Shown: piece after piece, positions 6,866 through 14,378 of the stretch
Layout of the letters: every line of letters starts with the position of its first letter
Position numbering within the stretch: the first letter of the stretch is position 1
Assembly (NCBI GenBank): GCA_003278545.1
Contig: QCEF01000002.1
Location: forward strand, 123,785 to 187,784
From: Prochlorococcus sp. AG-355-N16
GTDB lineage: Bacteria; Cyanobacteriota; Cyanobacteriia; PCC-6307; Cyanobiaceae
Length of the DNA: 64,000 bases
Direction: 5' to 3'
Made by a program: the position numbers and the translations under genes
Notes under the pieces: model-generated
Databases searched by the model: none
What the model was told of the DNA's origin: nothing
The model's input: the letters and a program-made list of their open reading frames with translations, nothing else

Positions 6866-6888
6866 CCTCAAAAGATGGCTGAGGTTTT
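6864..6888 (+). terminator. Terminator of the microprotein cassette
   Basis: AACCTCA (6864-6870) pairs perfectly with TGAGGTT (6880-6886) around a nine-base loop, followed by TT. It begins at the stop codon of the last frame. Confidence 0.5.
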
Positions 6889-7054
6889 AAGATAATAAGA
6901 AGATACATTAAATGAATGTTTGATCCTAGCAGACCTAAAAAGGTATTAAGAGAATAAAATTTCGAGCAAAATTTATACAAATTTTTTTGAAGTTGGAATA
7001 AATTTTTTGAAGATATTTTCCTTGCAATTATTCATAATTTGAGATTTTTTTTTG

Positions 7055-7156
7055 ATCCTTAATCCGTACAATTTTGTTCCTCTAACCGCACACATAAAAC
7101 TTGAAATTTACTATTCAAATGAATTAGAACATTACTGTAGTCAAGGAGTAAGTCTT
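7055..7156 (+). repeat. Conserved leader, also present at about 21186-21285
   Basis: This stretch shares long blocks with the sequence upstream of the gene at 21306: CCGTAC, GTTCCTC, AACCGCACACAT, TCAAAT, AATTAGAACA and GTAGT appear in the same order and spacing. Read as protein, both copies encode VP-x-TAHI and later SN-x-LE. Here the frame runs open into the 50-aa gene at 7157; the other copy has a stop. It may be a duplicated peptide gene or a leader RNA. Confidence 0.5.
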
Positions 7157-7309
7157 ATGGCACTAAATGACACATTTACTATCCAAGAAATTAATTTGGA
7201 TAAAAAAGACCTTTCATTTGATAATAAGCTCAAAAAAATTGAAGCTTATTGGAATAATGAATGTACAGAACATCCGAGTAACAACCATTGCAAGATTTTT
7301 TGTGATTAA
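7157..7309 (+). CDS. Small cysteine-tailed protein, 50 aa
   Basis: The start at 7157 is chosen because AAGGAG lies eight bases upstream; the same frame is open further upstream (from about 7052) with no better signal. The C-terminal part (residues 34-50) reads NECTEHPSNNHCKIFCD, three cysteines in a C-x7-C-x3-C pattern. A nearby gene at 7512 has a similar tail. The C-x3-P-x4-C spacing resembles the C-terminal redox pair of CP12, but the rest of CP12 is not evident. The role is unknown. Confidence 0.6.
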   Translation: MALNDTFTIQEINLDKKDLSFDNKLKKIEAYWNNECTEHPSNNHCKIFCD

Positions 7310-7394
7310 AACTTTAACTTTTAGGTATTCTTACGCTTGATTTTTACATAATATCCGTACTAAAGAATAATCAGATAGAAAGGAGGCCAAGCAA

Positions 7395-7496
7395 ATGACT
7401 AATTTAGGTATAGAAATTTTATTTTGGGCAATTTTAATTTCTTATCTGGGATTAAGATTTTCTCAAACTTTTAATGGATTCAAAAAACAGTATTAA
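7395..7496 (+). CDS. Single-span membrane microprotein, 33 aa
   Basis: ATG to TAA, with an excellent Shine-Dalgarno sequence (AAAGGAGG, about 7380-7387). Residues 4-22 form one hydrophobic helix (LGIEILFWAILISYLGL), followed by a polar tail ending FNGFKKQY. It lies 15 bases before the 48-aa gene and probably shares its transcript. No family is recognised. Confidence 0.6.
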   Translation: MTNLGIEILFWAILISYLGLRFSQTFNGFKKQY

Positions 7497-7511
7497 TTAG
7501 GAGAATAGAAA

Positions 7512-7658
7512 ATGAAACTACAAACTCAGTTCACGGTTCCAAACAAAGAATTCAAAGATCTTGATTATGTTAAGAAAGTAGATTTATTAGAAGAAACTTT
7601 AAACAAGGAATGTATAGATTATCCAAATCAAGAAGATTGCTTTGTTTGTTGCAACTAA
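7512..7658 (+). CDS. Small cysteine-tailed protein, 48 aa
   Basis: ATG to TAA. The C-terminus reads NKECIDYPNQEDCFVCCN, with cysteines at residues 34, 43, 46 and 47. Together with the preceding helix (KKVDLLEETL) it resembles the tail of the 50-aa protein at 7157 (KKIEAYWNNECTEHP onward), so the two are probably paralogues. The C-x3-P-x4-C part resembles the CP12 C-terminal pair. It could be a redox-switch or metal-binding peptide; this is inference only. Confidence 0.6.
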   Translation: MKLQTQFTVPNKEFKDLDYVKKVDLLEETLNKECIDYPNQEDCFVCCN

Positions 7659-7737
7659 AAATCAAAAAATAGCTGTTTTTTAAAAGTAAATAAATTTTTA
7701 TTAGTGTTTAAAAATTTTGTAAATGGGAGTTACCGCT

Positions 7738-8256
7738 ATGGAATTAAGATTCTTCCCAATAAATGTTTTTAGAGAGACTCCAAAAGTCACATTCTTCGAT
7801 GCAGGCATAGATATCTCTAATGGTTCTGATGTTGTTATCCATTCTGGGGAAGCCATATCTCCTCCAGATGATTTAAAAGATGAGCAATATTACGTTCACA
7901 ATCATCAAATTGACCACAATTTAGTTATCACCGGGGAAAGGACATTTGTTCTAATAAATCCTTCCTGGGATGAACCTCATCATGTGATTTATTTAAATAG
8001 ATCAATGGGAGCATTAGAAATTCCTATAGGAACTTATCACAGATCAATCTCAGGGAAAGAAGGTAGCATTGTTTTAAATCAACCCAAAAGAGATAAATTT
8101 TTTGATCCTGCTAAAGAATTTATCCCTCAAAAATTAGACAAAATTAATTTAATTAAGGCAAGAAAAAGTACCCCTGTTTATTGGATTTTCGAAAATAACA
8201 AAATCAAAAGAATCCATTTTAATCCTCTAGAAAGAAAAGTTAAAACTCTTACTTAA
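7738..8256 (+). CDS. Cupin-fold protein
   Basis: A soluble protein of about 172 residues with a single cupin-like beta-barrel: a histidine motif HNHQIDHN near residue 55, a glycine-rich turn TGERTFVL, and a second histidine motif PIGTYHRSISG near residue 98. Such domains bind a metal or a sugar nucleotide. The substrate cannot be read from the sequence. The start at 7738 is preferred because GGGAG sits eight bases upstream; an ATG at 7723 in the same frame would add five residues and overlaps that site. It ends one base before the LOG-family gene, suggesting a shared transcript. Confidence 0.6.
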   Translation: MELRFFPINVFRETPKVTFFDAGIDISNGSDVVIHSGEAISPPDDLKDEQYYVHNHQIDHNLVITGERTFVLINPSWDEPHHVIYLNRSMGALEIPIGTYHRSISGKEGSIVLNQPKRDKFFDPAKEFIPQKLDKINLIKARKSTPVYWIFENNKIKRIHFNPLERKVKTLT

Positions 8257-8257
8257 A

Positions 8258-9112
8258 ATGAAAAAACATATATCACCTAAAAATAATTTAAAAAACCTGA
8301 ATTTAATTATTAATTCTGATACTTATAAATTGGCTCACGAAGATATAGGTCTACTTAGCCGAAATGAAATGCGTGGAGTCAGAATGCTTCTTGAAATTAC
8401 TAAACCAGATTTAATTCTTGAAGAAAATAAAATTCTTTCAACCATAATTATTTTTGGAGGCGCGAGCATTACAGAAGAATCAAATACAAAAAAGAGAATT
8501 GAAAATATAGAAGAGTTAATTAAAAAAAATCCTAAATCGATACTTCTAAAACGAAATTTAAATAGATTAGAAAATTTGCTTCTAATGAGTCATTACTATC
8601 AATCCGCAAGGGAGTTTTCGAAACTTGCTTCAATTAGTAATCAAAATAAAAATTGTAATTCTCACGTGATTGTGACAGGTGGGGGCCCCGGAATTATGGA
8701 GGCTGCTAATAGAGGTGCATTTGAAGCAAATTGTAAATCTATAGGGTTAAATATCAGTCTCCCTAATGAACAAATCCCAAATGCTTTTATAACTCCAGGT
8801 CTTTGCTTTAAGTTTAATTATTTTGCATTAAGAAAGATCCATTTTGTTATGCGATCAGTAGCTGCTGTATTTTTCCCTGGAGGGTTTGGAACACTAGATG
8901 AATTATTTGAACTATTGACACTTTGTCAAACAGGAATGAAAACTAAAATCCCAATCATACTTTTTGGTAAAAAGTATTGGAATAATATAATTAACTTTGG
9001 TTATCTAGCTGATCTTGGATTGATTGAAGATAAACATTTAAATCTTTTCCAATATGCAGACACTGCATCAGAAGCATGGGAAATTATCAAATCATCAAAA
9101 ATCTCAGATTAA
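8258..9112 (+). CDS. LOG-family (TIGR00730-type) nucleotide hydrolase
   Basis: A 284-residue Rossmann-like protein of the LOG / formerly 'lysine decarboxylase' family. It carries the two defining motifs: GGGPGIMEA at 141-149 and PGGFGTLDE at 207-215, with the conserved Arg/Glu pair expected for phosphoribohydrolase activity. Family members release free base from nucleoside 5'-monophosphates, including cytokinin nucleotides in plants. The protein is longer than the common 180-220 residues because of an N-terminal helical extension (residues 1-60), a layout seen in longer bacterial members. It follows the cupin gene after one base, so the two are likely co-transcribed. Confidence 0.85.
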   Translation: MKKHISPKNNLKNLNLIINSDTYKLAHEDIGLLSRNEMRGVRMLLEITKPDLILEENKILSTIIIFGGASITEESNTKKRIENIEELIKKNPKSILLKRNLNRLENLLLMSHYYQSAREFSKLASISNQNKNCNSHVIVTGGGPGIMEAANRGAFEANCKSIGLNISLPNEQIPNAFITPGLCFKFNYFALRKIHFVMRSVAAVFFPGGFGTLDELFELLTLCQTGMKTKIPIILFGKKYWNNIINFGYLADLGLIEDKHLNLFQYADTASEAWEIIKSSKISD

Positions 9113-9139
9113 AAGCAAACTAGTTATTTTAAATAACAG

Positions 9140-9463
9140 TTAATTACTTAATTTATAATTTGTTTTAACAACTTTTATTATTGAATCTTGTGGCTCTTCA
9201 CTTGGGAAACAATTAATAATCATATATTTTCCTCCTTTTTTATCAGTCTCAACAACTGTAAATTCAACGTATTTACCAATTCCATCTCTTAAATCCTTCA
9301 CTTCAGTATTTATTATCTCTTCTTTATCATTTTCGATGATACGAGATTTACCTCCGCAACTTAACAAAGCGTTTTCCTCAGTGAGAAAAAAATCTTTGTC
9401 ATTACTGCAAGAAGATAGGAAAGATAAAGAGACTATTACTAGTAGAAAATTTTTCATTATCAA
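9140..9463 (-). CDS. Small lipoprotein
   Basis: A 107-residue exported protein. The N-terminus has a basic start, a hydrophobic core (LLVIVSLSFL) and a lipobox LSSC with the cysteine at residue 19, so it should be lipid-anchored after signal peptidase II cleavage. The mature part is charged, with two cysteines (one near SCGG, one near INCFPS) that may form a disulfide. The start may be the ATG at 9463 or the one two codons later. It lies downstream of the guanidine operon but 107 bases away. No family is recognised. Confidence 0.65.
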   Translation of the reverse strand: MIMKNFLLVIVSLSFLSSCSNDKDFFLTEENALLSCGGKSRIIENDKEEIINTEVKDLRDGIGKYVEFTVVETDKKGGKYMIINCFPSEEPQDSIIKVVKTNYKLSN

Positions 9464-9570
9464 CTTTTTGTTCTTACTACATTATCAATAAAGCATATTA
9501 AAGATATAGTTAAACCACTACCAAATTAAAAATCTAATTCATAATATCAGAGCAATAAATAGAAATTATG

Positions 9571-10593
9571 TTAAAAAGAAATGCACGATGCATTTAGAAA
9601 ATCTTTATAAATATTTTGCCAGTGTATAATCCTTTGTTCAAGTCTATTAGGCGGACCAAGTTTAAAATTTTCCAGATAAGACTTATGAACTGATTCGACA
9701 ATAACTTTATCTTCTCCAAGAAATTCTAATATACTTTTTTTCCAATCTTCTAATTCATTTTCACATAAAGAAGCAGAGGCTAATTTAATTTCAATAATAC
9801 ACTGATCAATATTTTTAGGGAGATAATTTATTAAAACAAGCCCTTTAGCTGGCCAGATTATTAGATGGGTCCATGGGAGTAATCCAAAGGTATATAGATT
9901 TCCTTCACTACTAAGAGGGGTAACAAGTAGATTACAAAATTCACTGAAGAAATACCTGTAGTTTTTAATTGGACCTTGTTCTTTATGTAGAGTATCTTTA
10001 TGAGCTATTGCTACATGATAATCATCAAGTGTATTATCATGGGCAATTTTCCAATTACAATTTAAGGTTTCAGAAAATTCAGAAAAAATAATGTAATTCA
10101 TATCCCATTGATCATTACATTTTCTTCCAACAAGCTCAATTTGATCATCTATAGATATTGGTTTTTTGCTGAAATTAATCCAAATTAAAGGTCCATTTAT
10201 TAAAGAGTTAACTTTTTCTAAAAAATAATCCTTTGTTTCTATTTTTGTTTCAAAATCGTACTTTAATGGCAAGGTTTTAAGTTTGCCAAAACTATCAAAA
10301 GTCCAGCCATGGTAGGGACAAAAAATATTTTTAGAAGGATTAAATTTTGTTTTTGGCAAACACAATTTTGACCCACGATGAGGGCATCTATTTTTAAAAA
10401 CAGTTATTAAATTATTTTCTGAACGCGAGATTAATAATGATTGATTAAAGAATTTTTTTTCCAATATTTCGCCAGGTTTGATTTCTCCTGTGAAAATCAA
10501 TGGATGCCAATAATTTTTTGAATAGTTAGCTAATTCAAGTTCAAAAATTTTTTGGTCTTTATAAAGCCAAGTAGGCAAAAAACTAGTTGACAT
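9571..10593 (-). CDS. Rieske-type aromatic-ring/N-demethylating oxygenase alpha subunit
   Basis: A 340-residue Rieske non-heme iron oxygenase. The [2Fe-2S] site is CPH at 70-72 and CPYH at 92-95. The mononuclear iron site is DDYH (about 190-193) with His198, the usual D-x2-H-x4-H spacing. Such enzymes use electrons from a reductase to hydroxylate or demethylate small substrates. The gene lies three bases after the ABC ATPase and is the last gene of the guanidine operon. That position suggests a role on a substrate brought in by the transporter, perhaps a substituted guanidine; this is inference. No reductase gene is adjacent. Plant-type PaO or choline monooxygenase-like members are alternatives. 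Confidence 0.8.
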   Translation of the reverse strand: MSTSFLPTWLYKDQKIFELELANYSKNYWHPLIFTGEIKPGEILEKKFFNQSLLISRSENNLITVFKNRCPHRGSKLCLPKTKFNPSKNIFCPYHGWTFDSFGKLKTLPLKYDFETKIETKDYFLEKVNSLINGPLIWINFSKKPISIDDQIELVGRKCNDQWDMNYIIFSEFSETLNCNWKIAHDNTLDDYHVAIAHKDTLHKEQGPIKNYRYFFSEFCNLLVTPLSSEGNLYTFGLLPWTHLIIWPAKGLVLINYLPKNIDQCIIEIKLASASLCENELEDWKKSILEFLGEDKVIVESVHKSYLENFKLGPPNRLEQRIIHWQNIYKDFLNASCISF

Positions 10594-10596
10594 TAT

Positions 10597-11358
10597 TTAT
10601 TTTTTTTGGAGGCCTCTTAAAAAATCAGATAACTCGTATCTTAATTTTGCAAAATCCGAATCAAGTTTCAATTTATCTAAATCTGCTTTTTTTAGATCTA
10701 CCTTAACTTCTTTTATGATTCTTCCAGGATTAGGCGCCAAAATACATATTTGCTGAGAGAGAGCTAATGCTTCTTCAATATCATGGGTTATAAGCAAAAC
10801 TGTCAATGAAGTTTTTTTCCATAATTCATAGAGAAATTTCTGCATAGATTCTCTTATCTGTAAGTCCAAAGCTCCAAAAGGTTCATCTAAAAGAAGAATT
10901 TTAGGGTTAGTCGCTAGAGCTCTTGCAATTGCTATCCTTTGTTGCATTCCTCCAGATAACTCTTTTGGATACTTATTTCCCGAATCCTGAAGACCTACTA
11001 CTTCTAATAGATAAGATGTCCTATATTTTATCTCTTTCAACTTATAAGAATTTAAATTCATTCCAAATGCAATATTCTCAGATGCTGTGAGCCAAGGGAA
11101 AAGACTATATTTCTGAAAAACCATTCCTCTATCCAATCCCGGTCCACTAACTATTTTTCCATCTACTTTTACGTTCCCTTTAGATGGACTCTCAAGCCCA
11201 GCAATAATCCTCAATATAGTACTTTTACCTGATCCAGAGCTCCCAACAAGAGTTTTAAATTCGCCAGAACTTATTGAAAAGCTTATTCCCTCAATTGCCT
11301 TTTTTCTATTTGAACCTTCCCCAAAATATTTTGAAATATTATTAACATCTAATTTCAT
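10597..11358 (-). CDS. NitT/TauT-type ABC transporter ATPase (guanidine importer)
   Basis: A 253-residue ABC ATPase. Walker A GSSGSGKST lies at about 39-47, the signature LSGGMQQR at about 135-142 and Walker B LLLDEPFGALD at about 155-165, with the switch histidine in ITHDIEEAL. This composition is typical of NitT/TauT nitrate, taurine and sulfonate importers. It begins one base after the permease gene stop. In the orthologous Synechocystis cluster (sll1080-sll1082) the transporter sits next to the guanidine hydrolase, so guanidine or a related cation is the likely substrate; the binding site is not in this subunit. Confidence 0.85.
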   Translation of the reverse strand: MKLDVNNISKYFGEGSNRKKAIEGISFSISSGEFKTLVGSSGSGKSTILRIIAGLESPSKGNVKVDGKIVSGPGLDRGMVFQKYSLFPWLTASENIAFGMNLNSYKLKEIKYRTSYLLEVVGLQDSGNKYPKELSGGMQQRIAIARALATNPKILLLDEPFGALDLQIRESMQKFLYELWKKTSLTVLLITHDIEEALALSQQICILAPNPGRIIKEVKVDLKKADLDKLKLDSDFAKLRYELSDFLRGLQKK

Positions 11359-12177
11359 TTAAACAGCCCATTTACATGTACGTCTAAGTAACAATCTAAA
11401 ACTCATATCCAAAGCAAATCCTATTAATCCAAGGACTATTAATTCTGCAAATATTTGATCTGTGCGAAAAAATCTTTGAGCCAATTGAATCCTTTTACCT
11501 AAACCAACTTCTGCTGCAATTAACTCTGCAACAATTACTAAATTCCATGAAGTTGCGATATTAATTCTTAGAGTATCAATAATACTTGGCAATGAATATC
11601 TGGCTATTACTCTGATCAATAAATCTTTTGTATTACCTCCTAAAGTAAGCGTTGTTTCAATTAGTTCTTTGGGTACAAATTTTACTGAATCCATAACCAT
11701 CAAAACATTAAAGTAAACGGTTCCAATAAAAATTAATGCGATTTTTGGAGCCTCTTCTATTCCTAAATAAATAATAAGCAAAGGAGAAAAAGCAGCGGCA
11801 GGCATATACCTAAGCATTGCAATTAATGGTTCACATAATGCACAAAAAGAAGGGAAAGAACCCATTAAAATTCCTAAAGGAATTGAAAAAATTGTTGCAA
11901 TTATAAAACCAGCAAATACCCTACCAGTACTTGCAAAAATATCTTCAAATAATATTCCACTTTCAGCCATATCCAAAAGAGAATAAAAGACCGCTAACGG
12001 TGATGGTAAAAACATTTCACTTACAAGTTTTAATTGACAAACTAATGTCCAAATTAAAAGGGGAAGCAAAAGTGAGGCTATTTGAAGAAATATTTTATTT
12101 AATTTTTTCGGTTCACTACCAAATGAAAAGAGGGATAAAAAATATTTATCCCTCTTGATTAATTTCGAACTAACCAT
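11359..12177 (-). CDS. NitT/TauT-type ABC transporter permease (guanidine importer)
   Basis: A 272-residue inner-membrane permease with about six spans. The EAA-type contact loop (ETTLTLGGNTKDLLIRVI) lies near residues 170-187. The N-terminal span starts at about residue 27 after a charged tail. It fits the BPD_transp_1 domain of the nitrate/taurine class. It stops directly before the ATPase gene and starts 16 bases after the binding-protein gene, so the three transporter genes form one unit. Its substrate is inferred from the neighbouring guanidine hydrolase. Confidence 0.85.
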   Translation of the reverse strand: MVSSKLIKRDKYFLSLFSFGSEPKKLNKIFLQIASLLLPLLIWTLVCQLKLVSEMFLPSPLAVFYSLLDMAESGILFEDIFASTGRVFAGFIIATIFSIPLGILMGSFPSFCALCEPLIAMLRYMPAAAFSPLLIIYLGIEEAPKIALIFIGTVYFNVLMVMDSVKFVPKELIETTLTLGGNTKDLLIRVIARYSLPSIIDTLRINIATSWNLVIVAELIAAEVGLGKRIQLAQRFFRTDQIFAELIVLGLIGFALDMSFRLLLRRTCKWAV

Positions 12178-12193
12178 TTTAATTTTGTATTAA

Positions 12194-13192
12194 TTAACTG
12201 ATGTTTTTAACGAACGAAGAGTCAAATAATTTACTCATATCTGGTTTTTCAGGAATAAATCCTACCTTTACCATAAAGTCTGCCATTTGTTTCGCTGCAT
12301 AAGGCATATGTTTCATACCGAACCCATCACTAAAAGCTTCTAAATTTTCTTCCAAAGAAAAGAACCTGGTTCCACCTTTATATTGTTTGTATTCGCGTGT
12401 TGGGATCCCAGCTCGCTTTGCCATGATCTTTTCAGATTTTCTTGGATTTTTTTCCATGAATTCTCTTACATCCCACCATGTTTTAACAATTTTTTGAACA
12501 TCATCTGGTCTTTCAGAAATCAAATCTCCGCTTACAGCTAATAAATCAGGGATTGCACCGGGATAATCTTTTGAACTAGCAATAACTCTTGCTCCAGGCC
12601 TCTTCATTGCGGTTCCTGTAAATGGAGGAAATGCACCAACTGCATCAACTTTTCCTGCTGCGAATGCAGTTGCAGCCTGATCAGTTGGAAGTCCTTTAAT
12701 AATCACATCATCTCGAGTTAATCCAACATCATTCAGAGCTAAAACAAGTAAAAAATCATCCACAACACCTTCTTCTACTGCTACTGTTTTACCTTTCAAA
12801 TCAGCAACACTTTTAATTGATTTATCTGCAATTATTTGGTCATTCCCTGCAGAATTATCATTAACTAAAATAACTACTTCCCCTCCATTCTCTCCTGGCA
12901 AGAACGAAATAGTATCATTAAGAGTCTGAGAATTTCCATCAATTTTACCAGCAGCAAAAGTTTCCATGGATTGAACATATCCATCAAACCATTTCATCTG
13001 AACATTAACTCCATTTTTTTCAAACATTTTTTGATCAACAGCTATCGCCCAGGGCCACCATCCTGCCCAGTTACTGTATCCCAAAGTGATTGGTTCACCT
13101 TTTGGAGCTGCAGGACTTGATAGTGTACTTAATGAAATTGCTAATATTAGAGCCAGCAAAGAGACAAAAAACACTCTCAATTTTTTAAACAT
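12194..13192 (-). CDS. ABC transporter substrate-binding protein (guanidine importer)
   Basis: A 332-residue periplasmic binding protein. Residues 1-28 are a signal peptide (MFKKLRVFFVSLLALILA, cleavage near SSPAAPKG). The mature protein starts PITLGYSNWAGWWPW, and ADLKGKTVAVEEGVVDDFLL and VDAVGAFPP are typical of the NMT1/TauA-like fold. Many aromatic and acidic residues line the expected cleft, which suits a small cation such as guanidinium, although this is only inferred. It sits 100 bases after hypB, the largest gap within the operon. A nitrate-, taurine- or pyrimidine-type substrate cannot be excluded by sequence alone. Confidence 0.85.
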   Translation of the reverse strand: MFKKLRVFFVSLLALILAISLSTLSSPAAPKGEPITLGYSNWAGWWPWAIAVDQKMFEKNGVNVQMKWFDGYVQSMETFAAGKIDGNSQTLNDTISFLPGENGGEVVILVNDNSAGNDQIIADKSIKSVADLKGKTVAVEEGVVDDFLLVLALNDVGLTRDDVIIKGLPTDQAATAFAAGKVDAVGAFPPFTGTAMKRPGARVIASSKDYPGAIPDLLAVSGDLISERPDDVQKIVKTWWDVREFMEKNPRKSEKIMAKRAGIPTREYKQYKGGTRFFSLEENLEAFSDGFGMKHMPYAAKQMADFMVKVGFIPEKPDMSKLFDSSFVKNIS

Positions 13193-13291
13193 TTTTGAAA
13201 AAAATATTACGTACTATCAATACTCAAGAAAAAGCAAATCTAAAGTTGTAATGACTGATACTTTTAAGAGATTACTCTTAATTAATCAATA

Positions 13292-13975
13292 TTAATTATT
13301 TTTAAATTTCAGAATCTTTTTACTAATCCAACCTTGCCATAAATCGAATCCAGACTTGGTTATCGAAGAAATTTCGATCACATCTGCCTTCGGATTAGTT
13401 GAAGCTATGTTCGATTTTAATTCGTTAATATCAAAATTCAAATGGGGTAACAAATCAACTTTAGTTACCAAAATTAAATCTGCTTCTCTAAACATTATTG
13501 GATATTTTAAAGGTTTATCCTCACCTTCGGTAATACTTAAAAGTGCAACTTTAAAATGTTCTCCAATATCAAATTCTGCAGGACAAACTAAATTTCCCAC
13601 ATTTTCCACTAACAAAATATCTAGTAAATCAGGATTTATTTTTTTTTCTAGTAATTTCAAACCTCCACTAACCATATTTGCATCGAGATGACATGCTCTT
13701 CCAGTTGTAATTGGTACTACTGGAATATTTAATTTTTCTAATCTTTCCGCATCAAGATTAGTGGTCATATCACCCTCTAGAACAGCACTGTGAAATTTTT
13801 TTGAAAGATCTTCTAAAGTTATTTCAAGTAATCTAGTTTTTCCTGCACCAGGACTACTCATTATGTTCAAGCAAAGCAAATTATAATTATTAAACTTAAC
13901 TTTATTTTTCTCAGCTTGATGACTATTTTGATGAAGAATATTTAATTCAATTTTGTCTGAAATTGGTAAATGCAT
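13292..13975 (-). CDS. hypB: Nickel-insertion GTPase HypB
   Basis: A 227-residue GTPase that works with HypA to deliver Ni2+ to metalloenzymes. The P-loop is SSPGAGKT at about 40-47. ENVGNLVCPAEFD (about 125-137) contains the conserved cysteine that helps bind metal at the dimer interface, and the base-specificity motif is TKVD. The N-terminal CxxCGC or His-rich nickel-store segment of some HypB proteins is absent. No hydrogenase gene lies in the window. The partner here is the Ni-dependent guanidine hydrolase encoded upstream, as in Synechocystis sll1077-sll1079. It starts 40 bases after hypA. Confidence 0.9.
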   Translation of the reverse strand: MHLPISDKIELNILHQNSHQAEKNKVKFNNYNLLCLNIMSSPGAGKTRLLEITLEDLSKKFHSAVLEGDMTTNLDAERLEKLNIPVVPITTGRACHLDANMVSGGLKLLEKKINPDLLDILLVENVGNLVCPAEFDIGEHFKVALLSITEGEDKPLKYPIMFREADLILVTKVDLLPHLNFDINELKSNIASTNPKADVIEISSITKSGFDLWQGWISKKILKFKNN

Positions 13976-14015
13976 TTATATTTGAAAATACTTTTTTATT
14001 CTAGATGCTAAATTT

Positions 14016-14372
14016 TTACTTTTCTTTAAAATCAATAGAGGCGATTTTTAATTCCCTCCCACTAATAATTTCCTCTAAATTAAAATTGCAACATGGAGAT
14101 TTATATCCATTCTCTTTCTTTGGAAAATATAATCTATTGCATTTAGAGCATTTCCCTTCAAAAGGTATTGTCTCAATTGTAATCTCAGAAGAATCCAACC
14201 AAGAATCCAAGACTGCAGCATTAAAAGTATTAATTAATGATATTGGTTCTACGCAAGTAAATTCGCCAATCTTAAGATTAATCTTTTCAACAACTATTTT
14301 TTTTTTATTTTTTTTCTCTGCCCACTCTTCCATGGAAAGAATAAGGCATTTTGTCATATCTACTTCATGCAC
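14016..14372 (-). CDS. hypA: Nickel metallochaperone HypA
   Basis: A 118-residue nickel chaperone. It starts MHEVD, giving the essential N-terminal Met-His-Glu nickel site. A zinc-binding loop uses CSKC (about 75-78) and CC (about 94-95). The length is normal. The gene lies six bases after the guanidine hydrolase gene and 40 bases before hypB, so all three are co-transcribed. The likely job is nickel loading of the hydrolase rather than of a hydrogenase. Both metal sites are complete. Confidence 0.9.
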   Translation of the reverse strand: MHEVDMTKCLILSMEEWAEKKNKKKIVVEKINLKIGEFTCVEPISLINTFNAAVLDSWLDSSEITIETIPFEGKCSKCNRLYFPKKENGYKSPCCNFNLEEIISGRELKIASIDFKEK

Positions 14373-14378
14373 GAAAAT

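Noticed and set aside
6792..6980. Minus-strand open frame of 62 codons
   Set aside because: It runs through the terminator hairpin of the microprotein cassette and has no start signal.
7052..7156. N-terminal 35 codons as part of the 7157 gene
   Set aside because: The AAGGAG site favours ATG at 7157, and the upstream part matches a separate repeated leader at 21180. A longer protein is still possible.
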